A stretch of DNA of 7,261 nt, from the NCBI GenBank assembly GCA_007120485.1, contig SKNP01000179.1, positions 1 to 7,261 of the forward strand, written 5' to 3'. Under the pieces are notes generated by a model. It was not told the origin of the DNA, did no database searches, and saw only the letters and a program-made list of their open reading frames with translations. Positions 7,050-7,261 of the stretch are shown here, in pieces (the first letter of the stretch is position 1; the number at the start of each line of letters is the position of its first letter). Source of the stretch: Nitriliruptoraceae bacterium. Its GTDB lineage: Bacteria > Actinomycetota > Nitriliruptoria > Nitriliruptorales > Nitriliruptoraceae. The position numbers were made by a program, and so were the translations under genes.

Positions 7050-7261
7050 TTACGTGGCGGCCACGTCCGGGGGGCGGTCCGCGCCGGCCGCCAGCGCGGC
7101 GACCTGCCCGGCTTCCGCGTTCGCGCCGGTGCACAGCACCGTGACGGGGCCGGCCACCTCGACGCGGCCGGCCAGCAGCGCCGCCAACCCGACCGCGCCG
7201 CCGCCCTCCAGCACCCACCGGTGCTCGTCGAACGCGAACCGCATCCCGGCCCAGATCGCGT
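7050..7261 (-). CDS. C-terminal part of a threonine-dehydratase-like PLP lyase, EutB-like (N-terminal part outside the window)
   Basis: The minus-strand frame is open from the window end to a TAA stop at 7050-7052, giving about 70 residues (AIWAGMRFAFDEHRWVLEGG and on). The stretch WVLEGGGAVGLAALLAGRV followed by GPVTVLCTGANAE is the characteristic end of the catalytic domain of fold-type II threonine/serine dehydratases: a Glu-Gly-Gly-Gly-Ala helix start and a GGN-like turn, here TGAN, near the cofactor. The R-A-x-x-x-x-R-x-V-x-EGGGAVG pattern resembles, from memory, the hydroxyectoine-utilisation dehydratase EutB more than biosynthetic IlvA, and no C-terminal ACT-like domain follows, so a catabolic dehydratase is likely. 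The ATG at 7244 is internal, because the frame continues past it and the family is over 300 aa. The gene is convergent with the amine operon and need not be co-regulated with it. EutB identity is tentative; the family is more secure. Confidence 0.72.
   Translation of the reverse strand, partial: AIWAGMRFAFDEHRWVLEGGGAVGLAALLAGRVEVAGPVTVLCTGANAEAGQVAALAAGADRPPDVAAT

Noticed and set aside
6985..7218. Second minus-strand frame over the end of the lyase gene
   Set aside because: Gly/Arg-rich low-complexity translation in a different frame from the clearly conserved lyase C-terminus.

Overview
The window is very GC-rich DNA with strong G/C third-position bias, Shine-Dalgarno-led starts and GTG starts. 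It looks like a chromosomal stretch of a high-GC actinobacterium (Actinomycetota); genus cannot be told from the sequence. Coding density is high. No RNA genes, CRISPR, integrase, transposase or phage signs were seen.

Layout. Bases 1 to 6787 hold one plus-strand, tightly packed gene row with gaps of 2 to 31 bases. In order: a class III (PLP) aminotransferase missing its N-terminus; an alanine dehydrogenase; a second, different class III aminotransferase; a CoA-acylating (methyl)malonate-semialdehyde dehydrogenase; a small single-domain cupin; and a zinc-dependent class II histone-deacetylase-like amidohydrolase. Bases 6788 to 7049 are non-coding and contain an almost perfect 109-bp direct repeat, of which copy 1 overlaps the last codons of the deacetylase gene, plus GC-rich hairpins. 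From 7050 to the window end the minus strand carries the C-terminal end of a threonine-dehydratase-like PLP lyase, resembling hydroxyectoine-utilisation EutB, convergent to the operon.

How the genes fit together (inference). The row reads as an amine or omega-amino-acid catabolic module. The amidohydrolase could free an amine from an N-acetylated precursor. The two aminotransferases would move amino groups from an amine and/or a beta-amino acid such as beta-alanine to an acceptor, probably pyruvate. Alanine dehydrogenase would regenerate pyruvate and release ammonium and NADH. The semialdehyde dehydrogenase would turn malonate semialdehyde or its 2-methyl form into acetyl-CoA or propionyl-CoA plus CO2. 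The cupin has an incomplete metal site and no assignable role. The actual substrate is not determined here: acetylated polyamine, beta-alanine or pyrimidine breakdown, and compatible-solute (ectoine-like) breakdown are all possible, the last hinted at only by the EutB-like neighbour.

Most unusual structure: the 142-bp-spaced duplication covering the deacetylase 3' end and its downstream region; a perfect 9-bp-stem hairpin inside the 3' end of the dehydrogenase gene; and a cupin and deacetylase that share one reading frame, separated only by TGA plus one codon, with no visible ribosome binding site for the second.
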